Under the pieces are notes generated by a model, which made no database searches, was not told the DNA's origin, and worked only from the letters and a program-made list of their open reading frames with translations. 64,000 nucleotides of DNA. Source: Lysinibacillus irui (GTDB lineage Bacteria; Bacillota; Bacilli; Bacillales_A; Planococcaceae). The position numbers and the translations under genes are program-made. The stretch covers positions 1,729,501 through 1,793,500 of the forward strand of contig NZ_CP113527.1 of NCBI RefSeq assembly GCF_028877475.1. Reading direction: 5' to 3'. This document shows positions 1 to 8,007 of this stretch, one piece after another. Within the stretch, counting starts at the first letter, position 1. Each line of letters begins with the position of its first letter.

Positions 1-561
1 TGCAAGCCATGTGCCCTGTTCATATAGAGCAGCCACAGTTTCCATACCATTGAAGGAAATAATTGTACCCTGTAGGCTACTAATGAAAATCAATAGAATC
101 ATAAGGACATGAAAGCTACCAAACAGATAGAAAGCCCATGTCATCACTTTGTCACCTAATCGGATTAGGAAGGCAACTATGAAAGCTGTCACTGCGTAGC
201 TCATTAAAATATCGTATTCCATGACAAGTGTATAATGCAGCAATCCTTCCAAACCTAAAAAGACAATTGTCCAAAGATAGACGCCCGGCCAAGCATTTCC
301 TCTTCGTAGAGCTTGTTGGTATTTTAATTGTAAGCCTACCCCAAACATAATGGTTAACAGCCCAAGGAGCTTCCCATTGACGAAAAATAGGACGACCATT
401 CGTAAAAAGTCATTGAAGGACCACCAACCAGAATAATTACTCGTTGTGATATACGATAAATCTCCTAGATAAGCAAAAATCCAAATATTTGTGCCAAGTG
501 TTCCTAAGACAGCAAAGCCTCTTAACATATCGATAAAGGGGAGTCGTTGTTGTGTTTGCAT
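1..561 (-). CDS. DUF418/YeiB-like membrane protein, 3' end cut by window edge
   Basis: The reading frame opens at an ATG (559-561) and runs off the window start, giving 187 codons without a stop. The N-terminus reads MQTQQRLPFIDMLRGFAVLG, and the FIDMLRGFA motif is the hallmark start of the DUF418/YeiB and acyltransferase-3-like families. The rest is a chain of hydrophobic segments, as expected for a polytopic membrane protein. The family is common in Bacilli and its biochemical role is unsettled. The C-terminal part, where the DUF418 domain proper lies, is outside the window, so the family call rests on the N-terminus only. Confidence 0.7.
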   Translation of the reverse strand, partial: MQTQQRLPFIDMLRGFAVLGTLGTNIWIFAYLGDLSYITTSNYSGWWSFNDFLRMVVLFFVNGKLLGLLTIMFGVGLQLKYQQALRRGNAWPGVYLWTIVFLGLEGLLHYTLVMEYDILMSYAVTAFIVAFLIRLGDKVMTWAFYLFGSFHVLMILLIFISSLQGTIISFNGMETVAALYEQGTWLA

Positions 562-714
562 AAGTTTAATCACTCTTTCTTTTGTTTTCTTATGTTTTAA
601 GAATAAGAAATTATAAAGAGAAAACCTATTCACAGCAGTCAAAGAATCTAGATGACAGGTGTCATAAAATTGCTGTAACGGCAAAAAAACCAGCAACATT
701 AGAAGCTGGCTCAT

Positions 715-1422
715 TTATTTTGTACATGAATAAATACGATAGTCCAAATATTTTCCGTATTTTTCGTTCATCGTCATATGCTCATCCATTACATCTAGTA
801 ATTCGGGTTCAATATGTTGGGAAAAATGAAATTCGTGCTGAGACGAGATGGATTTATTTTTTTGTATTCGAATATTGTGAAACCCAGCTTGCTGCAATAA
901 TGTGACCCAATCCTTTTTCGTAAGAAGAGATTCAAATCCATAAAACTGCTGGATTTCTTGTGCTAGTTGGGAGGGAAGTATTGCAGGAAGGGTGAATTCA
1001 ATGGCAATAAAGCGGCCCCCTTTTTTTAATAAACGATAAATCTCTTGTAAAGCCCGTTGTTGATTGACAAAGGCCAGAACCGATTCGGCAAGAATGAAGT
1101 CAAAAGACTCTTTTTCAATTGAGGTTTGCTCAATCGAGCCTTCTATAAGGTTGACAGCTAAATGAGTTTTTTGCATTCGTTGTCTAGCTTTTTCGATCAT
1201 AAGAGGATGAACATCGATGCCCGTGACATTTGCCTGATAGAAGGAAGCTAAATAAGCAGCAGTTTGCCCTGTGCCACACCCCACATCTAAAATGTCTACA
1301 CCTCGCTGGATATTCTCATGTTCAAAAAGTGCTTTTGATAGATTAATGCCCCCAGGATGTGCACCTCCGATACCAAATTTAGCTAAAAATTGGAGATAAT
1401 TAGAGCTTTGAATAATAAACAC
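715..1422 (-). CDS. Class I SAM-dependent methyltransferase
   Basis: This protein of about 235 residues is predicted to transfer a methyl group from S-adenosylmethionine to an unknown substrate. Motif I is DVGCGTGQ (residues about 46-53), followed by the acidic ribose-binding position in GIDVHPLM and a LLKKGGRF segment typical of Methyltransf_11/25 folds. The upstream-most start is a GTG at 1422. The best Shine-Dalgarno run (AAGAAGGTG) overlaps that codon, so translation may really begin a few codons inside at a non-ATG start. It stands alone on the minus strand downstream of no obvious operon partner. Substrate cannot be inferred from the sequence. Confidence 0.85.
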   Translation of the reverse strand: MFIIQSSNYLQFLAKFGIGGAHPGGINLSKALFEHENIQRGVDILDVGCGTGQTAAYLASFYQANVTGIDVHPLMIEKARQRMQKTHLAVNLIEGSIEQTSIEKESFDFILAESVLAFVNQQRALQEIYRLLKKGGRFIAIEFTLPAILPSQLAQEIQQFYGFESLLTKKDWVTLLQQAGFHNIRIQKNKSISSQHEFHFSQHIEPELLDVMDEHMTMNEKYGKYLDYRIYSCTK

Positions 1423-1581
1423 CTTCTTTTTTCTTATAGTATGACAAGAAAACTAGTAAGGTGACGTCCATATAGTAGTGTCTTACGAAATATATTATTT
1501 TTAACACTTCTTCAAATGTCTAATTCATCCTTAAAATTCGCACATATACTATCTTGAAGCTTTCAGATAGGGGGTGTATAA

Positions 1582-1827
1582 ATGCCATATTTCCATCCAA
1601 ATGCTAGAAGGGGATCATATCCGCCGAGCAATAGACAATATTTTGGCCCACCTTTTCGAGGTAGATCCATACAACAACCTTACTATTCTCCTAACCAACA
1701 ATCACAAGGTTTAAGATTAGGGAATTTGCCTGATCATTTAAATACGATTATGGGGCACGCTGGGACGATTACGAATGGAGTCAATATGTTAAGGCAGATG
1801 GGGTCATTACTAAGTTTATTTAAATAA
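1582..1827 (+). CDS. Small Pro/Gln/Tyr-rich protein, YppG/YqfQ-like layout
   Basis: This 81-residue protein has a strong ribosome binding site (GGGGGTG) before its ATG. The first half is low-complexity and rich in P, Y, Q, R and N. The second half (about residues 45-81, LPDHLNTIMGHAGTITNG then a hydrophobic LLSLFK end) is a short amphipathic helix-like tail. Bacillus YppG and YqfQ, two small proteins of spore-forming species, have the same disordered-head and helical-tail plan. That resemblance is by layout and memory, not by alignment, so the family name is tentative. Confidence 0.6.
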   Translation: MPYFHPNARRGSYPPSNRQYFGPPFRGRSIQQPYYSPNQQSQGLRLGNLPDHLNTIMGHAGTITNGVNMLRQMGSLLSLFK

Positions 1828-1836
1828 AAGCTAAAA

Positions 1837-1866
1837 ACCCTCTTAAGAGAAGGATCTTAAGAGGGT
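1837..1866 (-). terminator. Rho-independent terminator, mainly for the flavoprotein gene
   Basis: A perfect 12-bp stem (ACCCTCTTAAGA pairing with TCTTAAGAGGGT) encloses a 6-nt loop. On the minus strand it is followed by TTTTTAGCTTTTA, so it ends the minus-strand gene at 1879. On the plus strand it lacks a proper U-run but may still end the small gene upstream. Confidence 0.85.
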
Positions 1867-1878
1867 ACATAAAAGTGT

Positions 1879-2928
1879 TTAATTGACTTGGACAAGTTGC
1901 TTTTCAATAATAGAACGATTTTTTTCTTTAAATAGCTCATTATGAGAGGAGACCATACCATGACGATAGGCTGATGGCTCTAAATAAGTCTTAATCGAGT
2001 TAACGGCATTAGCCGCATCCTGGAATGTCCCAAGTAGTAAATTAATTTTTCCTTCAAACGATAAAATATCTCCTGCTGCAAAAATGCCAGGCTGTGCCGT
2101 CTCTCCAGTTGCTCTTCCTTCTACATAATAATCATCCTTTTTAGGAACAGCAATGGCCTCATCAAATGTGAGGGATGCTTCACAATTATAGCCGTGGCTT
2201 ACGATCACCTCATCGATTTGACGAATATAGCTTTGTTTAGTTGTCGTGTTTTCACATGTCACTAATTGAATAGCCGTTTTATTAGCATTGGCAGTAAGCT
2301 TTGTAATAGTTGTATTACACTCAATGTGTACACCAGCATCCAGTGCTTCCTGTACAGTTGCTTCATGTGCAGATAACTTCTCTTTACGGTAAACAACGGT
2401 CACACTTTTGGCAATCGGGCTTAATTCAACAGCCCAATCAATGGCCGCATTGCCACCACCTGAAATCAAGATATCCTTATCAACAAAGCGTTTATAGGAT
2501 TGTACAGTATAATGTAAATTCGCCATTTCGTATTTTTCAGCACCTTCAAGTGTTAGCTTTTGTGGATTGATAATGCCACCTCCTACAGCTAACAGCACTG
2601 TTCTCGAATAATGCTTTTCACCCGTCGCTGTATGTATGATAAATAGATCATCCTGGCGTTCAATAAAATCTACCTTTGTGTTAGTCAAAATCGTAGGATC
2701 AAACGTTTTTGCTTGCTCGATTAACTGTTTAGCAAACTGCTCGCCTAACACAGGAGGATGTCCGCCAATATCCCAAATCAACTTTTCAGGATACAGTAAT
2801 ACTTTTCCACCTAACTGTGGTTGGCTTTCCAATAATTTTGTTTTTAATCCACGTAAACCACTATAAAAGGCACTATATAAGCCAGCAGGGCCTCCGCCAA
2901 TAATTGTCACATCGTATATAGGTTGCAT
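1879..2928 (-). CDS. Ferredoxin-NADP reductase-like FAD/NAD(P) oxidoreductase (YumC/TrxB-like)
   Basis: This 349-residue flavoprotein is predicted to move electrons between NAD(P)H and a ferredoxin- or flavodoxin-type partner. It opens with the FAD dinucleotide motif TIIGGGPAGLYSAFYSG and has a second NAD(P)-binding motif, ISGGGNAAIDWA. The C-terminal GIFAAGDI is the second FAD motif. It lacks the CxxC redox pair of thioredoxin reductase, which places it with YumC-type FNRs. The start at 2928 is chosen because AAGGATGTGG precedes it; an earlier in-frame start lacks such a site. It is divergent from a siderophore importer and shares its Fur box, which suggests a role in releasing or supplying iron. 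Confidence 0.85.
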   Translation of the reverse strand: MQPIYDVTIIGGGPAGLYSAFYSGLRGLKTKLLESQPQLGGKVLLYPEKLIWDIGGHPPVLGEQFAKQLIEQAKTFDPTILTNTKVDFIERQDDLFIIHTATGEKHYSRTVLLAVGGGIINPQKLTLEGAEKYEMANLHYTVQSYKRFVDKDILISGGGNAAIDWAVELSPIAKSVTVVYRKEKLSAHEATVQEALDAGVHIECNTTITKLTANANKTAIQLVTCENTTTKQSYIRQIDEVIVSHGYNCEASLTFDEAIAVPKKDDYYVEGRATGETAQPGIFAAGDILSFEGKINLLLGTFQDAANAVNSIKTYLEPSAYRHGMVSSHNELFKEKNRSIIEKQLVQVN

Positions 2929-2996
2929 TTTTATTGCCACATCCTTAATGAATAGTAAAAAAGTAATTGACAAAATCTTATCGGAAAACTAGACTA

Positions 2997-3025
2997 ATTC
3001 TAGTGATAATGATTATCATTTTTAA
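2997..3025 (-). promoter_or_regulatory. Promoter of the FNR-like gene with Fur box in the spacer
   Basis: On the minus strand, TTAAAA (3020-3025), a 17-nt spacer and TAGAAT (2997-3002) form a sigma-A-like promoter for the flavoprotein gene. The Fur box occupies almost the whole spacer, so bound Fur would exclude RNA polymerase. Predicted from sequence only. Confidence 0.5.
3004..3018. promoter_or_regulatory. Fur box (perfect 7-1-7)
   Basis: TGATAAT-G-ATTATCA is a perfect 7-1-7 inverted repeat, identical to the Bacillus subtilis Fur consensus. It lies between the divergent flavoprotein and siderophore ABC genes and should repress both when iron is plentiful. Confidence 0.92.
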
Positions 3026-3075
3026 CTATGAATATCATAGCATGGAAATAAGTAAAAAGAAAGTGAGGGTCCGTT

Positions 3076-3864
3076 TTGCGTTTAGAAGTTGACTCGATAC
3101 GTGTTGGTTATGAGAGCAAAACCATTGTGCATGACTTATCATTGCAAATTCCAGATGGCAAAATTACGACGATTATTGGTTCAAATGGTTGTGGAAAATC
3201 AACGTTATTAAAGGCCATTACGCGTATTTTAAAGCATGAGAGTGGGCAGGTCATATTAGATGGTCAAACGATTTCCAAGATGAAAACGAAAGAATTGGCT
3301 AAAGAGCTGGCAATTCTACCACAGAGTCCAGAAAGTGCACATGGTTTAACAGTGGAAGAGCTAGTATCCTACGGTCGATTTCCTTATCAAAAGGGCTTTG
3401 GGAATTTATCTCAAAAGGATAAAGAGGTAATCGATTGGGCTCTACAGGTGACCAAAACAACAGACTTCCGTTTACAATCTGTGGATGCTCTATCTGGTGG
3501 ACAGCGTCAGCGTGTGTGGATTGCGATGGCATTAGCTCAGGAGACTGACATTATTTTTTTAGATGAACCCACAACCTATTTAGATATGGCGCATCAGCTT
3601 GAGGTTTTAGAGCTGCTATATAAGCTCAATGAAGAACAAGGACGTACCATTGTCATGGTCCTCCATGATTTAAATCAAGCGGCACGTTTTTCAGATTATA
3701 TTGTAGCGCTTTCACAAGGTGAGCTGGTGAAATTCGGAACTGCAGAAGAAGTGATGGTTCCAGAAGTATTGAAAAAAGTATTTAATATTGATGCGGTCAT
3801 TGGCAAGGATCCACGAACAAATAAACCAATGTGCATTACATATGACTTATTACAAACGGTATAA
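3076..3864 (+). CDS. Iron-siderophore ABC transporter ATP-binding protein (FhuC/YusV-like)
   Basis: This 262-residue cytoplasmic ATPase powers a ferric-siderophore importer. Walker A is GSNGCGKST (about residue 36), the ABC signature is LSGGQRQR, Walker B is IIFLDEPTTYLD, and the switch histidine lies in VLHDLNQAARF. The last motif is typical of the FecE/FhuC subfamily. The start is a TTG preceded by GTGAGGG. It is the first gene of a four-gene operon (ATPase, binding protein, two permeases) under a Fur box, all tightly spaced. The ligand class is inferred from the binding protein next to it. Confidence 0.93.
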   Translation: MRLEVDSIRVGYESKTIVHDLSLQIPDGKITTIIGSNGCGKSTLLKAITRILKHESGQVILDGQTISKMKTKELAKELAILPQSPESAHGLTVEELVSYGRFPYQKGFGNLSQKDKEVIDWALQVTKTTDFRLQSVDALSGGQRQRVWIAMALAQETDIIFLDEPTTYLDMAHQLEVLELLYKLNEEQGRTIVMVLHDLNQAARFSDYIVALSQGELVKFGTAEEVMVPEVLKKVFNIDAVIGKDPRTNKPMCITYDLLQTV

Positions 3865-3877
3865 AAGGAGAAGGACA

Positions 3878-4804
3878 ATGAAAAAGTGGCTATTACCTAT
3901 GTTCATGATGCTTGTATTAGTACTTGCAGCGTGTGGCAATAAAGAAGAGAAAACAGAGAAGGCAGATGAAGGCTCAAAAGAAGCAACGTCAGCAGAAACA
4001 ATTACCTATCAATCAGAGACAGGTCCTGTGGAAGTACCAGCAAATCCTAAACGAGTAGTGGTATTATCGTCATTTGTAGGGGATTTATTACAGCTTGATG
4101 TAAATGTTGTAGGTGTGGATGCTTGGGCAGCGAAAAATCCAAACTTCGAAGATGCTATTAAAGATGCAGTGGTTGTTGAAAATACAGATATAGAAAAAAT
4201 TCTTGAGCTAGAGCCTGATTTAATTATTGGCTTAAGTGGAATTGAAAATGCTGATAAACTATCAGAAATTGCGCCGACAGTGTTATTTACGTATGGCAAA
4301 GTAGATTATCTTCAACAGTTTATTGAAATAGGGAAAGTTGTAAATAAAGAAAAAGAAGCAACGGCATGGGTAGAAGATTTTAAAGCACGTGCGTCTGAAA
4401 CTGGTAAAAAAATTAAAGAAAAAATCGGTGAAGATGCAACTGTCACAGTGGCAGAAAACTTTAATAAACAGTTTTATATTTACGGTGATAATTGGGGTCG
4501 TGGAACAGAAATCCTTTATCAAGAAATGGGCTTAAAGATGCCTGAAAAAGTAAAAGAAACTGCTCTAGAGCCAGGCTACTATGCGATTTCTCAAGAAGTA
4601 TTAGGGGACTATGCAGGGGACTATGTCATCTTTAGTATGTTCCAAGATCAAGATAATTCCTTCACTGATGCTGCGTGGTTTAAAGATTTAGAAGCAGTGA
4701 AAAATGGTCAATTATTTGAAGTGAATGCCAATGCCTTTTACTTCAATGATCCTATTACATTAGAGTATCAGTTAAAGTTCTTTGAAGAGAAATTTTTACA
4801 ATAA
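3878..4804 (+). CDS. Ferric-hydroxamate-type substrate-binding lipoprotein (FhuD2-like)
   Basis: This 308-residue lipoprotein captures a ferric siderophore outside the membrane. The signal peptide ends in the lipobox VLAAC, with Cys acylated. The ANPKRVVVLSS entry motif and a long central helix mark a class III binding protein. YGDNWGRGTEILYQ and FYFNDPITLEYQ closely recall the hydroxamate-binding staphylococcal FhuD2, as I remember it, so hydroxamates are the favoured ligand. The start at 3878 is set by GGAGAAGG and the immediate signal peptide; upstream in-frame starts lie inside the ATPase gene. It sits 13 nt after the ATPase stop. Confidence 0.9.
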   Translation: MKKWLLPMFMMLVLVLAACGNKEEKTEKADEGSKEATSAETITYQSETGPVEVPANPKRVVVLSSFVGDLLQLDVNVVGVDAWAAKNPNFEDAIKDAVVVENTDIEKILELEPDLIIGLSGIENADKLSEIAPTVLFTYGKVDYLQQFIEIGKVVNKEKEATAWVEDFKARASETGKKIKEKIGEDATVTVAENFNKQFYIYGDNWGRGTEILYQEMGLKMPEKVKETALEPGYYAISQEVLGDYAGDYVIFSMFQDQDNSFTDAAWFKDLEAVKNGQLFEVNANAFYFNDPITLEYQLKFFEEKFLQ

Positions 4805-4828
4805 TTGAGTAGAGAGTAGCGAAGGCAA

Positions 4829-5830
4829 ATGACAAAGTTTCGAAAGCTTCCATTTTGGCTTCAGGTATTGCTTGCTTTGACCGTATTATTTGGTACGGCC
4901 GGTATCTCGTTGTGCTTAGGGGCAGCGAATACGAGTATTCAAGATGTCTTTCAAGCAATTGTCGGACAAAGTGGTGGTAAACATTACACGATTTTACGAG
5001 AAATTCGCTTTCCTCGTATCATTGCAGCTATTTTTGTTGGTAGTGCACTCGCTGTCGCTGGAGCAATTATGCAAGGGGTTACACGAAATCCATTAGCTGA
5101 TCCAGGGCTGCTTGGTTTAACGGCAGGGGCCAATGCTGCCCTTGCCTTAACGATGGCATTTATTCCGAAATTCTCATATTATACGTTAATTTTAGCCTGC
5201 TTTGTTGGAGCTGGAATTGGCATGATGATAGTTTATGGAGTGGGTGCTTCTACTAAAAAAGGCTTTTCACCATTGAAGCTTGTGCTAGCGGGTGCGGCTG
5301 TAACGGCATTATTACAAGCAATCGCTGAAGGGACAGGCATTTTATTTCAAATTTCCAAGGATGTATCCATGTGGACAAGTGGCGGATTCATTGGCACAAC
5401 ATGGCAGGCATTATTAATCGTACCTGTCATTGTGATTGGTTTACTGCTAGCGTTTGCTTTTAGTCGCCAATTAACGATTTTAAGTTTAAATGAAGAGGTA
5501 GCAGTGGGCGTTGGGCAAAATACAACGATGATTAAAGGTATAATGATGTTTGTAGTGGTCATACTTGCAGGCTCAGCGGTGGCACTCGTTGGGAATCTAG
5601 CATTTGTTGGCTTAATGGTGCCGCATATGGTTCGTGCATTTGTAGGAACCGACTATCGTTTTGTCTTACCGATGAGCGCTATTGTTGGCGGCTGGTTTAT
5701 GGTGACAGCTGATTTTGCAGGGCGTATGATTAACGCACCATATGAAACACCTGTTGTGGCGATTATTTCAATTATTGGTCTACCATTCTTCCTACTTTTA
5801 GTGCGGAAGGGAGGACGCCAATTTGTTTAA
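4829..5830 (+). CDS. FecCD-family iron-siderophore permease, first subunit
   Basis: This 333-residue polytopic membrane protein forms half of the siderophore channel. It shows about nine to ten hydrophobic segments and the family motif GAIMQGVTRNPLADPGLLG (about residues 80-98). The coupling-helix region GLMVPHMVRAFVG, which docks with the ATPase, lies near residues 265-280. It starts with ATG 24 nt after the binding-protein gene and overlaps the next permease by 8 nt, implying translational coupling. Family placement is firm; the exact siderophore is not readable from this subunit. Confidence 0.93.
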   Translation: MTKFRKLPFWLQVLLALTVLFGTAGISLCLGAANTSIQDVFQAIVGQSGGKHYTILREIRFPRIIAAIFVGSALAVAGAIMQGVTRNPLADPGLLGLTAGANAALALTMAFIPKFSYYTLILACFVGAGIGMMIVYGVGASTKKGFSPLKLVLAGAAVTALLQAIAEGTGILFQISKDVSMWTSGGFIGTTWQALLIVPVIVIGLLLAFAFSRQLTILSLNEEVAVGVGQNTTMIKGIMMFVVVILAGSAVALVGNLAFVGLMVPHMVRAFVGTDYRFVLPMSAIVGGWFMVTADFAGRMINAPYETPVVAIISIIGLPFFLLLVRKGGRQFV

Positions 5831-6830
5831 AGACGGTCGTAAAAAACAGCGCAAATGGTTAATCCTTTGGCTAATTGTTACTCTGTTTATTTTTGTTATG
5901 GGCATATCATTAGGTGCTGCTTCTGTATCCATTGATCGTATTATTCCAACCTTGCTCGGCGATGGAAGTTTTAAAGAGTCCTTCGTGCTATTTTCGGTCC
6001 GCTTACCAAGAATGTTTGTGCTAGCTGCTGCAGGCATGGCGTTAGCTTTAGCAGGCGCTGTGTTGCAGGGCGTTACTCGCAATGATTTAGCGGATCCAGG
6101 AATGATTGGGATTAGTGCGGGTGCAGGAGTTGGGATTACTATATTTTATTTATTAGTGAAGGGGGATCTCCCTCACTTTGCTTATGTCTTACCTGCTGTA
6201 GGCTTTTGCAGTGCCTTATTAACAGCCCTATCGATTTACTTTTTCTCCTATCAGCGCAATAAGGGTGTGCATCCCGTGCAGTTTATTTTAGTGGGGGTAG
6301 GGGTCGCTTCAGCTCTATCAGGAGTCATGATGGTATTAATCTCCTCAGCCGAGCGTAGTGATGTACAATTTATTGCACAATGGCTAGCCGGTAATGTATG
6401 GGGCACGGATTGGCCATTTTTCTGGGCATTAGTACCTTGGCTTGTGCTAGGTATTCCTTATATTTTTTACAAGGCCAATGTCTTGAATGTCTTGGCTATG
6501 ACAGAGCAAACAGCGGTAGGCCTCGGCATGAATATAGGGCGAGAACGTTTGCGATTATTAATTGTCGCGGTTGCGTTAGCGGCTGCTGCGGTATCGATAA
6601 CAGGTGGTGTAGCCTTCATTGGTTTGATGGCCCCCCATATTGCCAAACAACTCGTTGGCCCACGCTATCAATTCTTTTTACCACTAACATTACTTATTGG
6701 AGCGAGCTTGCTTATGCTGGCTGATACGATTGGACGTGTTGCCATCGCCAGCGCAACTGTCCCTGCTGGTATTGTCGTGGCATTTATTGGTGCACCTTAT
6801 TTCTTATATTTATTGCGGAAGAATGTCTAG
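5823..6830 (+). CDS. FecCD-family iron-siderophore permease, second subunit
   Basis: This 335-residue paralogue of the preceding permease completes a heterodimeric channel. It has the matching motifs GAVLQGVTRNDLADPGMIG and GLMAPHIAKQLVG. The start is a TTG at 5823 with GGGAGG just upstream inside the end of the previous gene, giving an 8-nt overlap. A Rho-independent terminator follows about 100 nt downstream, so the operon contains four genes. Confidence 0.93.
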   Translation: MFKDGRKKQRKWLILWLIVTLFIFVMGISLGAASVSIDRIIPTLLGDGSFKESFVLFSVRLPRMFVLAAAGMALALAGAVLQGVTRNDLADPGMIGISAGAGVGITIFYLLVKGDLPHFAYVLPAVGFCSALLTALSIYFFSYQRNKGVHPVQFILVGVGVASALSGVMMVLISSAERSDVQFIAQWLAGNVWGTDWPFFWALVPWLVLGIPYIFYKANVLNVLAMTEQTAVGLGMNIGRERLRLLIVAVALAAAAVSITGGVAFIGLMAPHIAKQLVGPRYQFFLPLTLLIGASLLMLADTIGRVAIASATVPAGIVVAFIGAPYFLYLLRKNV

Positions 6831-6931
6831 AAAAGTATGAATCAAAATTAAGTGATGCTCGAAAGAAAAGACTTTTGTTCTAGCGAAAATAGGGAAATAT
6901 TTATTTTAAACATTCTATATAACAAGTTTTT

Positions 6932-6962
6932 AGGAACCTCATTCGTTGAGGTTCTTTTTTTA
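6932..6962 (+). terminator. Rho-independent terminator of the siderophore operon
   Basis: GAACCTC, a 7-nt loop and GAGGTTC are followed by an uninterrupted T-run. It separates the iron operon from the NERD gene. Confidence 0.9.
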
Positions 6963-6987
6963 TATAATCATGGCAGGAGGTGATTAG

Positions 6988-7929
6988 ATGATTTTATTAG
7001 CACGTCAAACATCAGAGACGCAAAAGATGCTAGAGGCACTTATACAAAGACTTCCTGTATCCCATAGTGAATTTACATTTTATTGTGAGCATTTAAGGCG
7101 TCTACAGGCAGGATTCGCTGGTGAACAGCTCGTTGATGCAAAATGGCTTGAACTAGACTTACCATCCCCCCACTATTTTCTCCATGACTTTCAAACAATG
7201 AATGACTTTGGTTCTACCCATCAAATGGACACCATCTTCCTCTGTCCTCACTTTGTCCTCATCCTAGAAATCAAAAATATTACAGGCAAACTTTCATACG
7301 ATGCTTCATTCGCTCAATTAACACGTACGACCCCAGATGGTACAGTCGAAGGCATGACGGATCCATTTCTTCAGCTGGAACGGCATGTAGTATGGATGAA
7401 AAAACTAGTACAGAAGGAACGGATTGATTTACCAGTTTTGCATGCGGTGGTATTGGCAACGAGAAATGGTATCTTGACAAAAGGATTTGAGGGGCTGCCT
7501 ATCTTTCATGTGGCAGGGTTACGATTTAATTTACAAAAATGGATGGAGCGGCATCAACCTAGAGTAAGAGTAGACCTTTTGCGATTCGCCAACCTTTTAT
7601 TATCCCTGCAAATAAAGTTGAAAAAAGAGGTAGAGGTACCGCTCAAGGAAATGACGAAAGGTGTGTTATGTCCACAATGTGTTAATGGGCAGCGATTATC
7701 GTATCACTATAAAAAATGGACGTGCCCACGCTGTGGATTGGTGGACGATGATGCATTGGTTCGAACATTAGAGGACTACAGGTTACTAGTCGGGCAGCAG
7801 CTGACCAATCGAAGTTTTCGAGAATTCTTTGCCATTGCATCCCCAAACCTTGCATACAAGTTGTTGCAACAACTCCCATTGAAAGCGGAGGGTGTCAAAA
7901 AGCATCGAAAATATTGGATTATGGAATAG
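6988..7929 (+). CDS. NERD-domain protein with C-terminal zinc ribbon
   Basis: This 313-residue protein carries an N-terminal nuclease-related (NERD) domain: GFAGEQLVDAKW, then HQMDTIFLC and LILEIKNITGKL. In this fold the D-x(n)-E-x-K pattern is shared with restriction-like nucleases. A zinc ribbon (CPQC at about 230 and CPRC at about 248) follows, and the C-terminal 50 residues form a short helical module. RBS AGGAGGTG is strong. Function is unknown; NERD proteins have been proposed to act in DNA processing. It is monocistronic and directly followed by the first 21-bp repeat array. Confidence 0.9.
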   Translation: MILLARQTSETQKMLEALIQRLPVSHSEFTFYCEHLRRLQAGFAGEQLVDAKWLELDLPSPHYFLHDFQTMNDFGSTHQMDTIFLCPHFVLILEIKNITGKLSYDASFAQLTRTTPDGTVEGMTDPFLQLERHVVWMKKLVQKERIDLPVLHAVVLATRNGILTKGFEGLPIFHVAGLRFNLQKWMERHQPRVRVDLLRFANLLLSLQIKLKKEVEVPLKEMTKGVLCPQCVNGQRLSYHYKKWTCPRCGLVDDDALVRTLEDYRLLVGQQLTNRSFREFFAIASPNLAYKLLQQLPLKAEGVKKHRKYWIME

Positions 7930-7937
7930 AGAGCTAA

Positions 7938-7974
7938 GAGCTACAATTCAAGCGGTCTGAATTGTAGCTTTTGG
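7938..7974 (+). terminator. Hairpin after the NERD gene, terminator-like
   Basis: AGCTACAATTCA and TGAATTGTAGCT form a perfect 12-bp stem around a 7-nt loop shortly after the stop codon. The following TTTGGTGTTGT is only moderately U-rich. It is probably a terminator and marks the left border of the repeat array. Confidence 0.7.
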
Positions 7975-8007
7975 TGTTGTAGAGGGGAATGGCGCTTGAA
8001 ATAGGTT

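Noticed and set aside
582-905. Plus-strand frame of 107 codons at the 3' end of the methyltransferase
   Set aside because: Antisense to the conserved methyltransferase C-terminus, no ribosome binding site, peptide without family features.
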